Positions 1 through 5,890 of a DNA stretch of 11,134 bases are shown here, one piece after another. Position 1 is the stretch's first letter. Every line of letters starts with the position of its first letter. Source of the stretch: Planctomycetaceae bacterium (GTDB lineage Bacteria > Planctomycetota > Planctomycetia > Pirellulales > Thermoguttaceae); contig JAIRLW010000155.1 of NCBI GenBank assembly GCA_031259095.1, positions 1-11,134 of the forward strand, given 5' to 3'. Made by a program: the position numbers and the translations under genes. Below the pieces are notes generated by a model. The model did not search any database. It was not told the origin of the DNA and saw nothing but the letters and a program-made list of their open reading frames with translations.

Positions 1-95
1 ATCATCTTTCGGAACAAGCGTTTATGTACGTCGGAGCCATCGAGCAAGCCGCCGAACAAGAAGAGAAACTTCAGGCTGCCGCAAAGAAAAAATAA
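1..95 (+). CDS. atpD: F-type ATP synthase subunit beta, C-terminal end (partial)
   Basis: Reading from base 3 gives about 30 residues ending at TAA 93-95. The peptide contains HLSEQAFMYVGAIEQA, which matches the conserved C-terminus of F1 beta subunits (typically LPEQAFYMVGxIEEA). A lysine/alanine-rich tail (LQAAAKKK) follows. In the family this is the catalytic nucleotide-binding subunit of the membrane ATP synthase; the nucleotide-binding domains lie outside the window. The gene is closed by a terminator 18 bases later, and no epsilon subunit (atpC) follows on this strand within the window, although atpC often comes directly after atpD. The call rests on a short but characteristic segment; an alternative rotary ATPase beta subunit cannot be excluded. 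Confidence 0.75.
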   Translation, partial: HLSEQAFMYVGAIEQAAEQEEKLQAAAKKK

Positions 96-112
96 GTTAC
101 AAAATCACAAGA

Positions 113-154
113 CCGGAACAGCGAATTGCCGTTGTTCCGGCTGGTTTTTGTTTT
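113..154 (+). terminator. Rho-independent terminator after the ATP synthase gene
   Basis: An 8-bp perfect stem, CCGGAACA (113-120) and TGTTCCGG (133-140), encloses a 12-nt loop. It is followed by CTGG and a T-rich tract (144-154). The ribosome binding site of the next gene begins at 155, immediately after the T-tract. That leaves no room for a separate promoter downstream, so the next genes would depend on read-through or on a promoter inside the end of atpD. Confidence 0.8.
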
Positions 155-168
155 AAGGAGAAATTGCC

Positions 169-369
169 GTGTCAAAACTTAACAATAATTCAAATTTCGA
201 GCCGGATTTTGGTATCAAAAAATTTCACACGAAAAAATTTGAAAATTCCGACGAGGACTCAATTATTGCAACAAACCCGATTGAATCTGTTGGAATCAAT
301 CAGGCATTTAGTGCATTTTGTAGTGTCATTCCTGTTGATGATTGTTTTCCAGAGGAAGATAATGAATGA
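169..369 (+). CDS. hypothetical protein, 66 aa, first gene of an overlapping pair
   Basis: The gene starts with GTG at 169, chosen because AAGGAG (155-160) lies 8 bases upstream, an ideal spacing. The product is small, soluble-looking and acidic at its C-terminus (ending PEEDNE), with an Asn/Phe/Lys-rich N-terminus. It has no signal peptide or membrane segment, and I recognise no domain. Its last eight bases overlap the start of the next gene (ATG at 362), which indicates translational coupling and a shared transcript. It begins right after the atpD terminator, so expression probably relies on read-through. Small-plus-larger overlapping pairs can be toxin-antitoxin or immunity pairs, but nothing in this sequence proves that. 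Confidence 0.65.
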   Translation: MSKLNNNSNFEPDFGIKKFHTKKFENSDEDSIIATNPIESVGINQAFSAFCSVIPVDDCFPEEDNE

Positions 370-994
370 AGATTGGCGTGAAATAAGCAAGGAAAAATTT
401 AAGGCTCGTCAGACTTTTATTACAAATATTTTTTCAGAATGGAAAAAATGTTTTTGTGCTGAGATGTATGCCCGTACAAAGGAATCTCGTTTTAAAGGTT
501 ATGATGAAAAAATTCAGTGGCGAACCGACATTGATGGTATAGAATATAGCCCAATGAAAGTCTGCTCGCTCTATTTTCATGAATACCGTCCAAAAATGAG
601 AAACTTTATGAATGATCCAAACAAACTTCTGGATCGTCATAAAATTGTTGCGCTTACACAAAAGTTACTTTTTGAGCATTATCCGATTTCATTATTGGGG
701 AGTAAACTTTTTTCACGTTCATCTCCGCCGATGGAAGCGCGTACACTAAACGTGTCGTTTGCTTATTATTTTTCGTTGCAATTTCTTGGTTCTTGGAATA
801 AGGAATTATACGAAAAAAAATATCATAAACTGTTTAACAGTGATTCTCTTTTTGTTCCTTTGGCTTCAACTGAATTCGCAAGAGAGCACCATAAATTTTT
901 GATGACGGAAACAGATGGTTCATTTCCTGCATTTTTGATCGCCCAACTCTGGTTTGCATTGGAACAGTGGGGATTGACAGCAATGAAAAAATAA
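362..994 (+). CDS. hypothetical protein, 210 aa, second gene of an overlapping pair
   Basis: The frame is open well upstream, but ATG 362 is the likely start. GAGGAA (352-357) precedes it, and it overlaps the end of the 66-aa gene by eight bases. The protein is rich in aromatic and basic residues and has no clear signal peptide or transmembrane helix. Visible features are a segment DRHKIVALTQKLLFEHYPI (protein residues about 92-110) followed by NVSFAYYFSLQFLGSW (about 133-148). That arrangement, a basic helix ending in a Pro-Ile turn and then N-x-x-F-A, suggests a helical fold. I cannot assign it to a named family. Coupling to the upstream small gene suggests the two products act together. 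No terminator is visible before the decayed MNT gene that begins 27 bases after the stop. Confidence 0.7.
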   Translation: MNEDWREISKEKFKARQTFITNIFSEWKKCFCAEMYARTKESRFKGYDEKIQWRTDIDGIEYSPMKVCSLYFHEYRPKMRNFMNDPNKLLDRHKIVALTQKLLFEHYPISLLGSKLFSRSSPPMEARTLNVSFAYYFSLQFLGSWNKELYEKKYHKLFNSDSLFVPLASTEFAREHHKFLMTETDGSFPAFLIAQLWFALEQWGLTAMKK

Positions 995-1021
995 TAATAC
1001 AAAAACAAGTAATATAAAAAT

Positions 1022-1347
1022 ATGGACAACAATATACCCTAATTGATAAAATTATTTCCATAATTGTATCGCTTGCGTCGCCGAATCAGATTATTCTTTT
1101 TGGTTCCTACGCACGGGGAGATAATACGAAAAAAAGCGATATTGATTTGCTCATTATCAAAAAAGGTCTAAAAAATAGTTTTGATATTATTGATTCTATT
1201 TATATGGCTTTTTATGAAAATAAAATAATGATTCCAGTCGATTTACTTACAATTGATTACAATAAATATATCAAAATAAATAATGAAATTGGGTATATTT
1301 ATAAAACAATAAAAGAAGAAGGGAGAGTATTATATGGAACGTTATGA
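1022..1347 (+). pseudogene. MNT-type nucleotidyltransferase, frameshifted copy
   Basis: This is a second copy of the intact gene at 4082-4408. Compared with that copy, one T is missing after the sixth codon: CCCTATATT there, CCCTAATT here. The deletion creates an in-frame TAA at 1040-1042. After the shift the other frame stays open to 1347 and encodes the whole domain, including GSYARGDNTKKSDIDLLI (the G-S-x10-D-x-D signature) and IPVDLLTIDY with the third carboxylate. The first ATG of that frame is at 1147, past the catalytic signature. Between 1042 and 1147 I see no ATG, GTG or TTG in frame, so re-initiation could not restore an active enzyme. About 53 differences over 375 bp separate the two copies by hand count. 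Confidence 0.85.
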
Positions 1348-1431
1348 ACTATGGATTGAAAGAGCAAAAAGCAGTCTTGAAATATCGAAACCGGCTGTCA
1401 ATGCTAATGTTTATTGACTCTATTTTGTGTC
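1334..1431 (+). pseudogene. HEPN-domain protein remnant (5' end only)
   Basis: This is the truncated counterpart of the intact HEPN gene at 4395-4796. It starts at ATG 1334 in the same position relative to the upstream nucleotidyltransferase as in the intact copy, and reads MERYELWIERAKSSLEISK before stopping at TGA 1415-1417 after 27 residues. Compared with the intact gene, a few codons are missing after AVN and a small frame-disturbing change follows. Recognisable similarity ends around 1431, so roughly the last 100 residues of the protein are absent. The remainder to 1526 shows no further match. The remnant cannot encode a functional HEPN domain. Confidence 0.8.
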
Positions 1432-1526
1432 CTAAAAATAAAAACTGAATTTTAAAGCGTAATGAGTATATAAATTGGTTGTTTTTTTGTATTGCATACT
1501 TTACGGCAGACCTGTTTTTACCGCAT

Positions 1527-2117
1527 TTACAAGTTGTAAAAAAGTAATAAAATAATAATAGTAACAATCAAACAACCCCAATACAGAAAAAACCGGAAGT
1601 TATCAACATGTATAACAGTATCAGATTCCAAATCACTTGTTTCGATTCCCGACCAATCCGCAAGAGGAATAATTTCATTACGAAATGGAGCAAAAATTTT
1701 TTCAATCACAATTTTAACCCATTCGCCAAACGTAATTTTTTTGGGCGGCGGTCTGAAAATAAACGGTTTCCATAGAAAACTGAAATCATCGTAATTGTCT
1801 GGATTGTAGAACCAGTTTGGATAACCTGCGTTTTTTGCTGCTTCATAACATTTTTCACAATCAATAATAGTGATATTAAAATATTCTTCAAATTCCATTT
1901 CAAATACCCCTTGATCCCAATCAGTATAATATCCTGCTCGCTGCATAACAGTTTCAAATGTTAAATCGGCAACCAATTCACGTACAGGAATTTCCAGCAT
2001 ATTCCCAACAATCCGGCGAATCGCAACTGCAATGAATGCGTCTTGTTTGGCAATCTGGGCAGCTTCAACAAATTCCTTGTTGGTTTGGTAAGGGTGTAAC
2101 GTAGTACGAATTTTCAT
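1527..2117 (-). CDS. membrane-anchored protein with an acyl-carrier-like N-terminal region
   Basis: The gene reads leftwards from ATG 2117 (MKIRTTLHPYQ) to TAA at 1527-1529, 196 aa. The frame is open to an ATG at 2222, but the extra 35 residues are Lys/Phe/Asn-rich and look untranslated; the A-rich stretch before 2117 gives only a weak ribosome site. Residues about 14-85 show a pattern like small acyl-carrier-type four-helix folds (LEIPVRELVADLTFETVM, then FEMEFEEYFNITI), resembling DUF1493-like proteins. No obvious Asp-Ser phosphopantetheine site is visible. A single hydrophobic helix at about 176-195 (FFLYWGCLIVTIIILLLFY) ends the protein, giving a C-terminal tail anchor. A C-x2-C occurs at 87-90. 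It is the only minus-strand gene in the left accessory region. The family assignment is tentative and the function unknown. Confidence 0.6.
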   Translation of the reverse strand: MKIRTTLHPYQTNKEFVEAAQIAKQDAFIAVAIRRIVGNMLEIPVRELVADLTFETVMQRAGYYTDWDQGVFEMEFEEYFNITIIDCEKCYEAAKNAGYPNWFYNPDNYDDFSFLWKPFIFRPPPKKITFGEWVKIVIEKIFAPFRNEIIPLADWSGIETSDLESDTVIHVDNFRFFLYWGCLIVTIIILLLFYNL

Positions 2118-2258
2118 CTTTTTCTTTTTGAATTTATTGAATTTATTCTTGAACGATGGTAAGGACAAAAGGAGGATAGAGATATTGGGGAGATTATACT
2201 TCATACGGTAAAAAATTACCATTTATTTTGTTGAGGACTTTGTAGTGAATAGTTAATA

Positions 2259-2421
2259 ATGTCGTATGTAGAATTATTGCCGTTTGGATAGTAATCTGCA
2301 TGCAACACTATTAACTTCAGAAATAGAATGCGAACCAATTGTTTCGGCTGTTTATGAAAAAACTAAAAAAATTTTACAGGAAATGGTTATGTTTCTGATT
2401 AAACATTGTGAAATCAGATAA
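2259..2421 (+). pseudogene. possible frameshifted gene remnant
   Basis: This lies within the 434-bp gap between the divergent genes at 2117 and 2552. ATG 2259 opens a short frame reading MSYVELLPFG, which stops at TAG 2289. One frame over, an open stretch from 2284 to TAA 2419-2421 reads DSNLHATLLTSEIECEPIV and continues as a Lys/Ile-rich helix-like segment. Joined by one frameshift, the two give about 55 residues of protein-like composition, more convincing than typical noncoding AT-rich DNA here. I do not recognise a family. It may be the head of a gene whose remainder was lost, or a chance open frame. Apart from this stretch I see nothing in the gap except low-complexity AT-rich sequence. 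Confidence 0.25.
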
Positions 2422-2551
2422 AAATTATTTTTAATTTGTCAGAATCGTAAATATTCTGCATTATTACAACTATGTATTGTTAATTTTAATTTTCTATTAC
2501 TATTTGTACACCGGAAGATTTTTTAACAATTTTCAATTAAGGAAAAAAATA

Positions 2552-2749
2552 ATGACAAAAACTATCGTTCAAAAATACGATGTTCTTAAAGAACTTCGCA
2601 AAGCCCGCAAGAAACGTTATCGAAAAACTCAGCACATGTCTATCGAGGAACGTGCTGAATATTATCACAAAAAGTCGGAAGAATTCCAGCGGGAACTTGC
2701 CGAATACAAAAAAAATCATGAACATGAAGACGTAAACACCAACCAATAA
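2552..2749 (+). CDS. small charged helical protein, antitoxin-like, 65 aa
   Basis: ATG 2552 is chosen because AAGGAAA (2539-2545) precedes it; the frame is open to an earlier ATG at 2477, but that leader is hydrophobic and AT-driven. The protein is strongly charged and predicted helical: LKELRKARKKRYRKTQHMS, then IEERAEYYHKKSEEFQRELA, then an acidic HEHEDVNTNQ tail. The layout (basic helix, a short Thr/His-Met-Ser hinge, E-E-R-x-E-Y, amphipathic helix) is like small proteins commonly encoded beside PIN- or RelE-type toxins in cyanobacteria and other phyla. That is recognition by pattern, not by a diagnostic motif. No toxin gene follows; the next 196 bases hold no convincing gene. It could be an orphan antitoxin or an unrelated DNA-binding peptide. 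Confidence 0.6.
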   Translation: MTKTIVQKYDVLKELRKARKKRYRKTQHMSIEERAEYYHKKSEEFQRELAEYKKNHEHEDVNTNQ

Positions 2750-2945
2750 AACGCAATGGGGCGGGAGCCGTCACAATGCGGGCAATCCCGTTCCTTAGTA
2801 ATTGAACATCTCATCGAATCGGCACTGACAGAATAATGACCGTACTCGGAGAATTTTATGATTTAATTAAATTTGCCGGAAAATTCATTTTCTGAACTTA
2901 ATAGAAAAAGAAGTCCAGTTAAAAAATATATTATGATTAACCAAT

Positions 2946-3911
2946 ATGTCGGTAATAACAAATCGGGCGCCGCAAAATAGAACATTAACCATAACAGATC
3001 AAGAACGAAAGTTTTATAAGGAACAATTGGTTTATCCCCAATTTTCGTTGACCTTGAAAGAGATCATCAATAAAACAATTTGTATTGATTTGATGAATAT
3101 TCTTGATTTGTTGCCGGTTTCATTTGCGGATTTATTGATTATTGATCCGCCTTACAATTTGGATAAAAATTTCAATGGAGTCCAATTTTCCCAAACTGAT
3201 GATGAAACGTATTTGACGTATCTTAAAAGTTGGTTTCCGAAAATTATCAGAGTTTTGAAGCCGTGCGGTTCTGTTTATATTTGCGGAGATTGGAAAAGTA
3301 CGTTTTGTTTGTACCGGATTATGAAAGAATACACTATTGTCCGAAACCGGATTACATGGCAACGCGAAAAAGGACGCGGAGCGAAAACCAATTGGAAAAA
3401 TACAACAGAAGATATATGGTTCGGTACGATAAATAAAAATTATTATTTTGATGTAGAATCCGTTAAACAAAAGCGCAAAGTAATTGCTCCTTATCGTGAA
3501 AACGGTCAGCCGAAAGATTGGGAAGAGACGGAACACGGGAATTTTCGTTTAACATATCCGAGTAATTTTTGGGACGATATTTCTATCCCGTATTGGTCGA
3601 TGCCTGAAAATACCGATCATCCCGCGCAGAAACCGGAGAAACTTATTGCAAAATTAATTCAGGCAAGTTGTCCGGTCAATGGAATTGTGGTTGATCCTTT
3701 TCTGGGATCGGGTACAACTTCAGTGGTTGCCAAAAAACTTAACCGCCGATATGTTGGAATTGAGATGAACGAGGAATACTGTTTTTGGACAGAAAAACGG
3801 CTTGCAATTGCCGAAACAGATAAAACGATTCAGGGTTATTCCAACGGTGTTTTTTGGGAACGGAATACATTAAATATGCAGTTAAAAGAACAAAAAAATA
3901 AAAATCAATAA
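2946..3911 (+). CDS. site-specific DNA methyltransferase (N6-adenine/N4-cytosine type, beta class)
   Basis: A 321-aa protein that would transfer a methyl group from S-adenosylmethionine to the exocyclic amino group of adenine or cytosine in a specific DNA site. The catalytic motif IV is DPPY at residues 67-70 (LLIIDPPYNLDKN). The SAM-binding motif I comes later, VDPFLGSGTTSVVAKKL at about 249-265, preceded by the AQKPEKLIAKLI element at 227-238. DPPY before FxGxG with the specificity region between (about 120-225) is the beta-class order (PF01555). The length is normal for a complete enzyme. The start at ATG 2946 has no good ribosome site, so it is less certain than the rest. No restriction endonuclease gene is adjacent, so it appears solitary. 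It sits between the two copies of the MNT/HEPN pair. The target sequence cannot be read from the protein. Confidence 0.92.
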   Translation: MSVITNRAPQNRTLTITDQERKFYKEQLVYPQFSLTLKEIINKTICIDLMNILDLLPVSFADLLIIDPPYNLDKNFNGVQFSQTDDETYLTYLKSWFPKIIRVLKPCGSVYICGDWKSTFCLYRIMKEYTIVRNRITWQREKGRGAKTNWKNTTEDIWFGTINKNYYFDVESVKQKRKVIAPYRENGQPKDWEETEHGNFRLTYPSNFWDDISIPYWSMPENTDHPAQKPEKLIAKLIQASCPVNGIVVDPFLGSGTTSVVAKKLNRRYVGIEMNEEYCFWTEKRLAIAETDKTIQGYSNGVFWERNTLNMQLKEQKNKNQ

Positions 3912-3954
3912 AATAGTTACAGTTCATACTAAAATTTTATATGTTTTTTATCCT

Positions 3955-3978
3955 AATCCTGTAAACCTGTTATCCTGT
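3955..3978. repeat. three tandem 8-nt units
   Basis: AATCCTGT, AAACCTGT and TATCCTGT follow one another without gaps, and a further TATCCT precedes them at 3949-3954. They sit in the 170-bp gap between the methyltransferase stop and the intact MNT gene. The rest of that gap is AT-rich with no open frame of note. The units might be a protein-binding site or a simple slippage repeat; nothing distinguishes these. Confidence 0.45.
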
Positions 3979-4081
3979 CAAAAAATAGAATATAAAAAAT
4001 GTCACCTTCAAAAGGATGCTACCGGAACGTTATATACAATTGATTTTAAATTTGTTGTGAAAATACAATACAGGTTAAAAT

Positions 4082-4408
4082 ATGGACAACAATATACCCT
4101 ATATTGATAAAATTATTTCTATTATTGTATCGCTTGCGTCGCCGGATCAGATTATCCTTTTTGGTTCCTACGCACGCGGAGATAATACGGAAAAAAGTGA
4201 TCTTGATTTGCTTATTATCAAAAAAGGTCTAAAAAACGGACGAAAAATGAGCAATTCGATTTACAAGGCTTTTTTTGAAAATGAAATTGGTATTCCGGTT
4301 GATTTACTTACAATTGATTATGATCGATATATTGAATTGAATAATGAAATTGGATATATCTATAAAACAATAAAAGAACAGGGGAAAATATTATATGGAA
4401 CGTTATGA
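4082..4408 (+). CDS. MNT-type nucleotidyltransferase (putative antitoxin of an MNT-HEPN pair)
   Basis: A 108-aa minimal nucleotidyltransferase of the DNA polymerase beta superfamily. The signature is complete: G28-S29, ten residues, D40-x-D42 (FGSYARGDNTEKSDLDLLI), and a third carboxylate D74 in IPVDLLTIDY. In characterised MntA/HepT systems this enzyme adds AMP to the HEPN toxin and silences it; that role here is inferred from family and context. The gene overlaps the downstream HEPN gene by 14 bases, so the two are translationally coupled. ATG 4082 has only a weak ribosome site (CAGGTT at 4072-4077). Length is normal for minimal nucleotidyltransferases. A frameshifted copy of the same gene lies at 1022-1347, so this is the only intact one in the window. 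Confidence 0.92.
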   Translation: MDNNIPYIDKIISIIVSLASPDQIILFGSYARGDNTEKSDLDLLIIKKGLKNGRKMSNSIYKAFFENEIGIPVDLLTIDYDRYIELNNEIGYIYKTIKEQGKILYGTL

Positions 4409-4796
4409 ATTCTGGATTGAAAGAGCGAAAAGCAGTTTTGAAATATCGAAACTCGCTGTCAATATTCATGCCGATGTTTACTATGAAGATTTGTGTTACC
4501 AATCTCAACAAGCTGTTGAGAAGGTATTAAAAGGACTTTTAATCTATTATGGAGTGGAGCCTGAATTTACTCATAATATTGAAATACTATTAAAAGAACT
4601 TAAAAATTTTACAGAAATTCCTGACCATATCAAAGAAGCAGTACAATTAACTAATTACGCAGTTCAAACAAGGTATCCAGGTGAATATGATGAAGTTACA
4701 AAAGAAGAATATGAGAACAGTATAAAAATAGCAAAAGATTGTTTAGATTGGGTCAAAATTAAAATTAAAGAAAGGAAAGAAAATAAAAAATCGTGA
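4395..4796 (+). CDS. HEPN-domain protein (partner of the MNT nucleotidyltransferase)
   Basis: A 133-aa all-helical HEPN protein (PF05168/COG2250 type). It begins MERYEFWIERAKSSFEISKLA, then has the conserved CYQSQQAVEKVLKGLLIYYG helix (34-53), FTHNIEILL (58-66), and the characteristic TRYPGEYDEVTKEEYENSI segment (92-110) followed by a last amphipathic helix. AGGGGA at 4380-4385 lies nine bases before ATG 4395. Many HEPN toxins are RNases with an R-x4-6-H motif; I find none here (R3, R10, R93 and H24, H60, H78 are not suitably spaced). It therefore belongs with the MNT-linked HEPN proteins of uncertain nuclease activity. The gene overlaps its nucleotidyltransferase partner and is closed by a terminator at 4828-4859. 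A truncated copy lies at 1334-1431. Confidence 0.92.
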   Translation: MERYEFWIERAKSSFEISKLAVNIHADVYYEDLCYQSQQAVEKVLKGLLIYYGVEPEFTHNIEILLKELKNFTEIPDHIKEAVQLTNYAVQTRYPGEYDEVTKEEYENSIKIAKDCLDWVKIKIKERKENKKS

Positions 4797-4827
4797 TATT
4801 TCAGTAGAATTTTCACAAGGATACTGT

Positions 4828-4859
4828 GAGACGCAATACATTGTGTCTCTGCTTTTTTC
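4828..4859 (+). terminator. Rho-independent terminator after the MNT-HEPN pair
   Basis: GAGACGCAAT (4828-4837) pairs with ATTGTGTCTC (4840-4849), a 10-bp stem with one G-T wobble; the innermost pairs must open to form a loop. It is followed by TGCTTTTTTC. It separates the MNT-HEPN unit from the reductase gene that begins at 4918. Confidence 0.75.
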
Positions 4860-4917
4860 AATGACTTTATTTTTGTCTTATTTTGTTGCAAAAAATTAAA
4901 TAAAAGGAGAATTTTTT

Positions 4918-5787
4918 ATGAAAACATGGTTTATTACAGGCGCAAACGGCGGATTAGCCTATTCAATGCTTGAGATATTACTTGAGCGAGGTGATCGTGT
5001 TGCCGCTACGGTACGCAAACCGCAAACACTTGATGAGTTACAGAAAAAATATGGTTCAAATTTATGGTGCGCAAATCTTGATTTAACTGATTCACACGCT
5101 ATTAAGCAGGTTGTCAGTCAAGCGATAGAGAATCTCGGAACTATTGATGTATTAGTAAACAACGCCGGATATGGATTGTTTGGGGCGGTGGAAGAAGTGA
5201 GCGACGCTCAAATGGAACACTTATTTCAAACGAATTTTTTTGGTTCTTTGCGGGTTGCGCGTGCTTTTATGCCGTACTTCAGAGCGCAAGGCAAAGGACA
5301 TATTGTTCAAATTTCCAGTGAGGTAGGATTTCTCTCTAACCCTGGTCAGGGATTGTATAGTGCTTCTAAATGGGCGGTTGAAGGAGTTTTTGAAACGTTG
5401 GCGAAAGAAGCCGCTCCATTTAATATAAAAATCACACTAGCAGAACCCGGCGGAATTCGAACTGGATTTTTTGCCAATCGCGGCGTGTTTGGACAAGAAT
5501 TGGAAGCCTACGACGATCAACCCGTCAGAAATTTCAAAAAACTTTATCAGAGCATTCATACAAAAGAAGTGAATGATCGGGATTTGATTCCCGGCGATCC
5601 GCAAAAAATGGCAACAGTTATTATTCAGCGTGTTGACGAGGGAAATGCTCCGTTACGTTTGGTTTTAGGCAGTGATGCTTATCAAGATATAAAATTTGCC
5701 TTAACGTCAAAACTTGCAGAATTAGAGGAACAAAAAGAATTAGCCTATTCCACTGATGCAGATGATGCGGTACATAATCGGCAATAA
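4918..5787 (+). CDS. short-chain dehydrogenase/reductase (SDR family)
   Basis: A 289-aa NAD(P)-dependent oxidoreductase of the classical SDR family. Residues 7-14 are TGANGGLA, the cofactor-binding T-G-x3-G-x-G motif with the last Gly replaced by Ala. R33 and K34 after the second beta strand suggest NADP(H). Other landmarks are D55, the structural NNAG (81-84), N106, S133/S134, and the catalytic Y147-x3-K151 (LYSASKWA), then EPGGIRT (176-182). The C-terminal extension of about 100 residues carries substrate specificity, and the substrate cannot be inferred. AGGAGA at 4905-4910 lies seven bases before ATG 4918. The gene is monocistronic: a terminator lies upstream and a hairpin region downstream. 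Annotations for such proteins are usually only 'SDR family oxidoreductase'. Confidence 0.92.
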   Translation: MKTWFITGANGGLAYSMLEILLERGDRVAATVRKPQTLDELQKKYGSNLWCANLDLTDSHAIKQVVSQAIENLGTIDVLVNNAGYGLFGAVEEVSDAQMEHLFQTNFFGSLRVARAFMPYFRAQGKGHIVQISSEVGFLSNPGQGLYSASKWAVEGVFETLAKEAAPFNIKITLAEPGGIRTGFFANRGVFGQELEAYDDQPVRNFKKLYQSIHTKEVNDRDLIPGDPQKMATVIIQRVDEGNAPLRLVLGSDAYQDIKFALTSKLAELEEQKELAYSTDADDAVHNRQ

Positions 5788-5809
5788 TGCAGAAAATAGT
5801 GCAAAAAGA

Positions 5810-5835
5810 ACATAAAATCTTGAAGGATTTTATGT
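5810..5835. terminator. hairpin downstream of the reductase gene, possible terminator
   Basis: ACATAAAATC (5810-5819) and GATTTTATGT (5826-5835) form a perfect 10-bp stem with a 6-nt loop, 22 bases after the SDR stop codon. No clear T-tract follows on the plus strand (TCGTTACG), so it may act as an RNA-stabilising hairpin or a weak terminator instead. Confidence 0.45.
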
Positions 5836-5890
5836 CGTTACGTAATTCATTATCTATCAGTGGAATTTTTGTTTGAGGTAAAAAAAATAT

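Noticed and set aside
1147..1347. Independent 66-aa gene within the decayed MNT copy
   Set aside because: The frame is the C-terminal part of the frameshifted nucleotidyltransferase, lacks the catalytic signature and has no ribosome site at its first ATG.
2761..2792. CGGGA/TCCCG pairing as a terminator for the small charged gene
   Set aside because: Only five base pairs, a long loop and no T-tract.
2756..2836. 26-codon frame after the small charged protein (a candidate toxin partner)
   Set aside because: Too short, with no ribosome site and no hydrophobic or toxin-like character; it would need homologs to be credible.
3132..3536. 134-codon open frame on the minus strand
   Set aside because: It lies wholly inside the methyltransferase gene, whose motifs are unambiguous; the reverse-frame peptide has no recognisable domain and odd Phe/Ile-rich composition.
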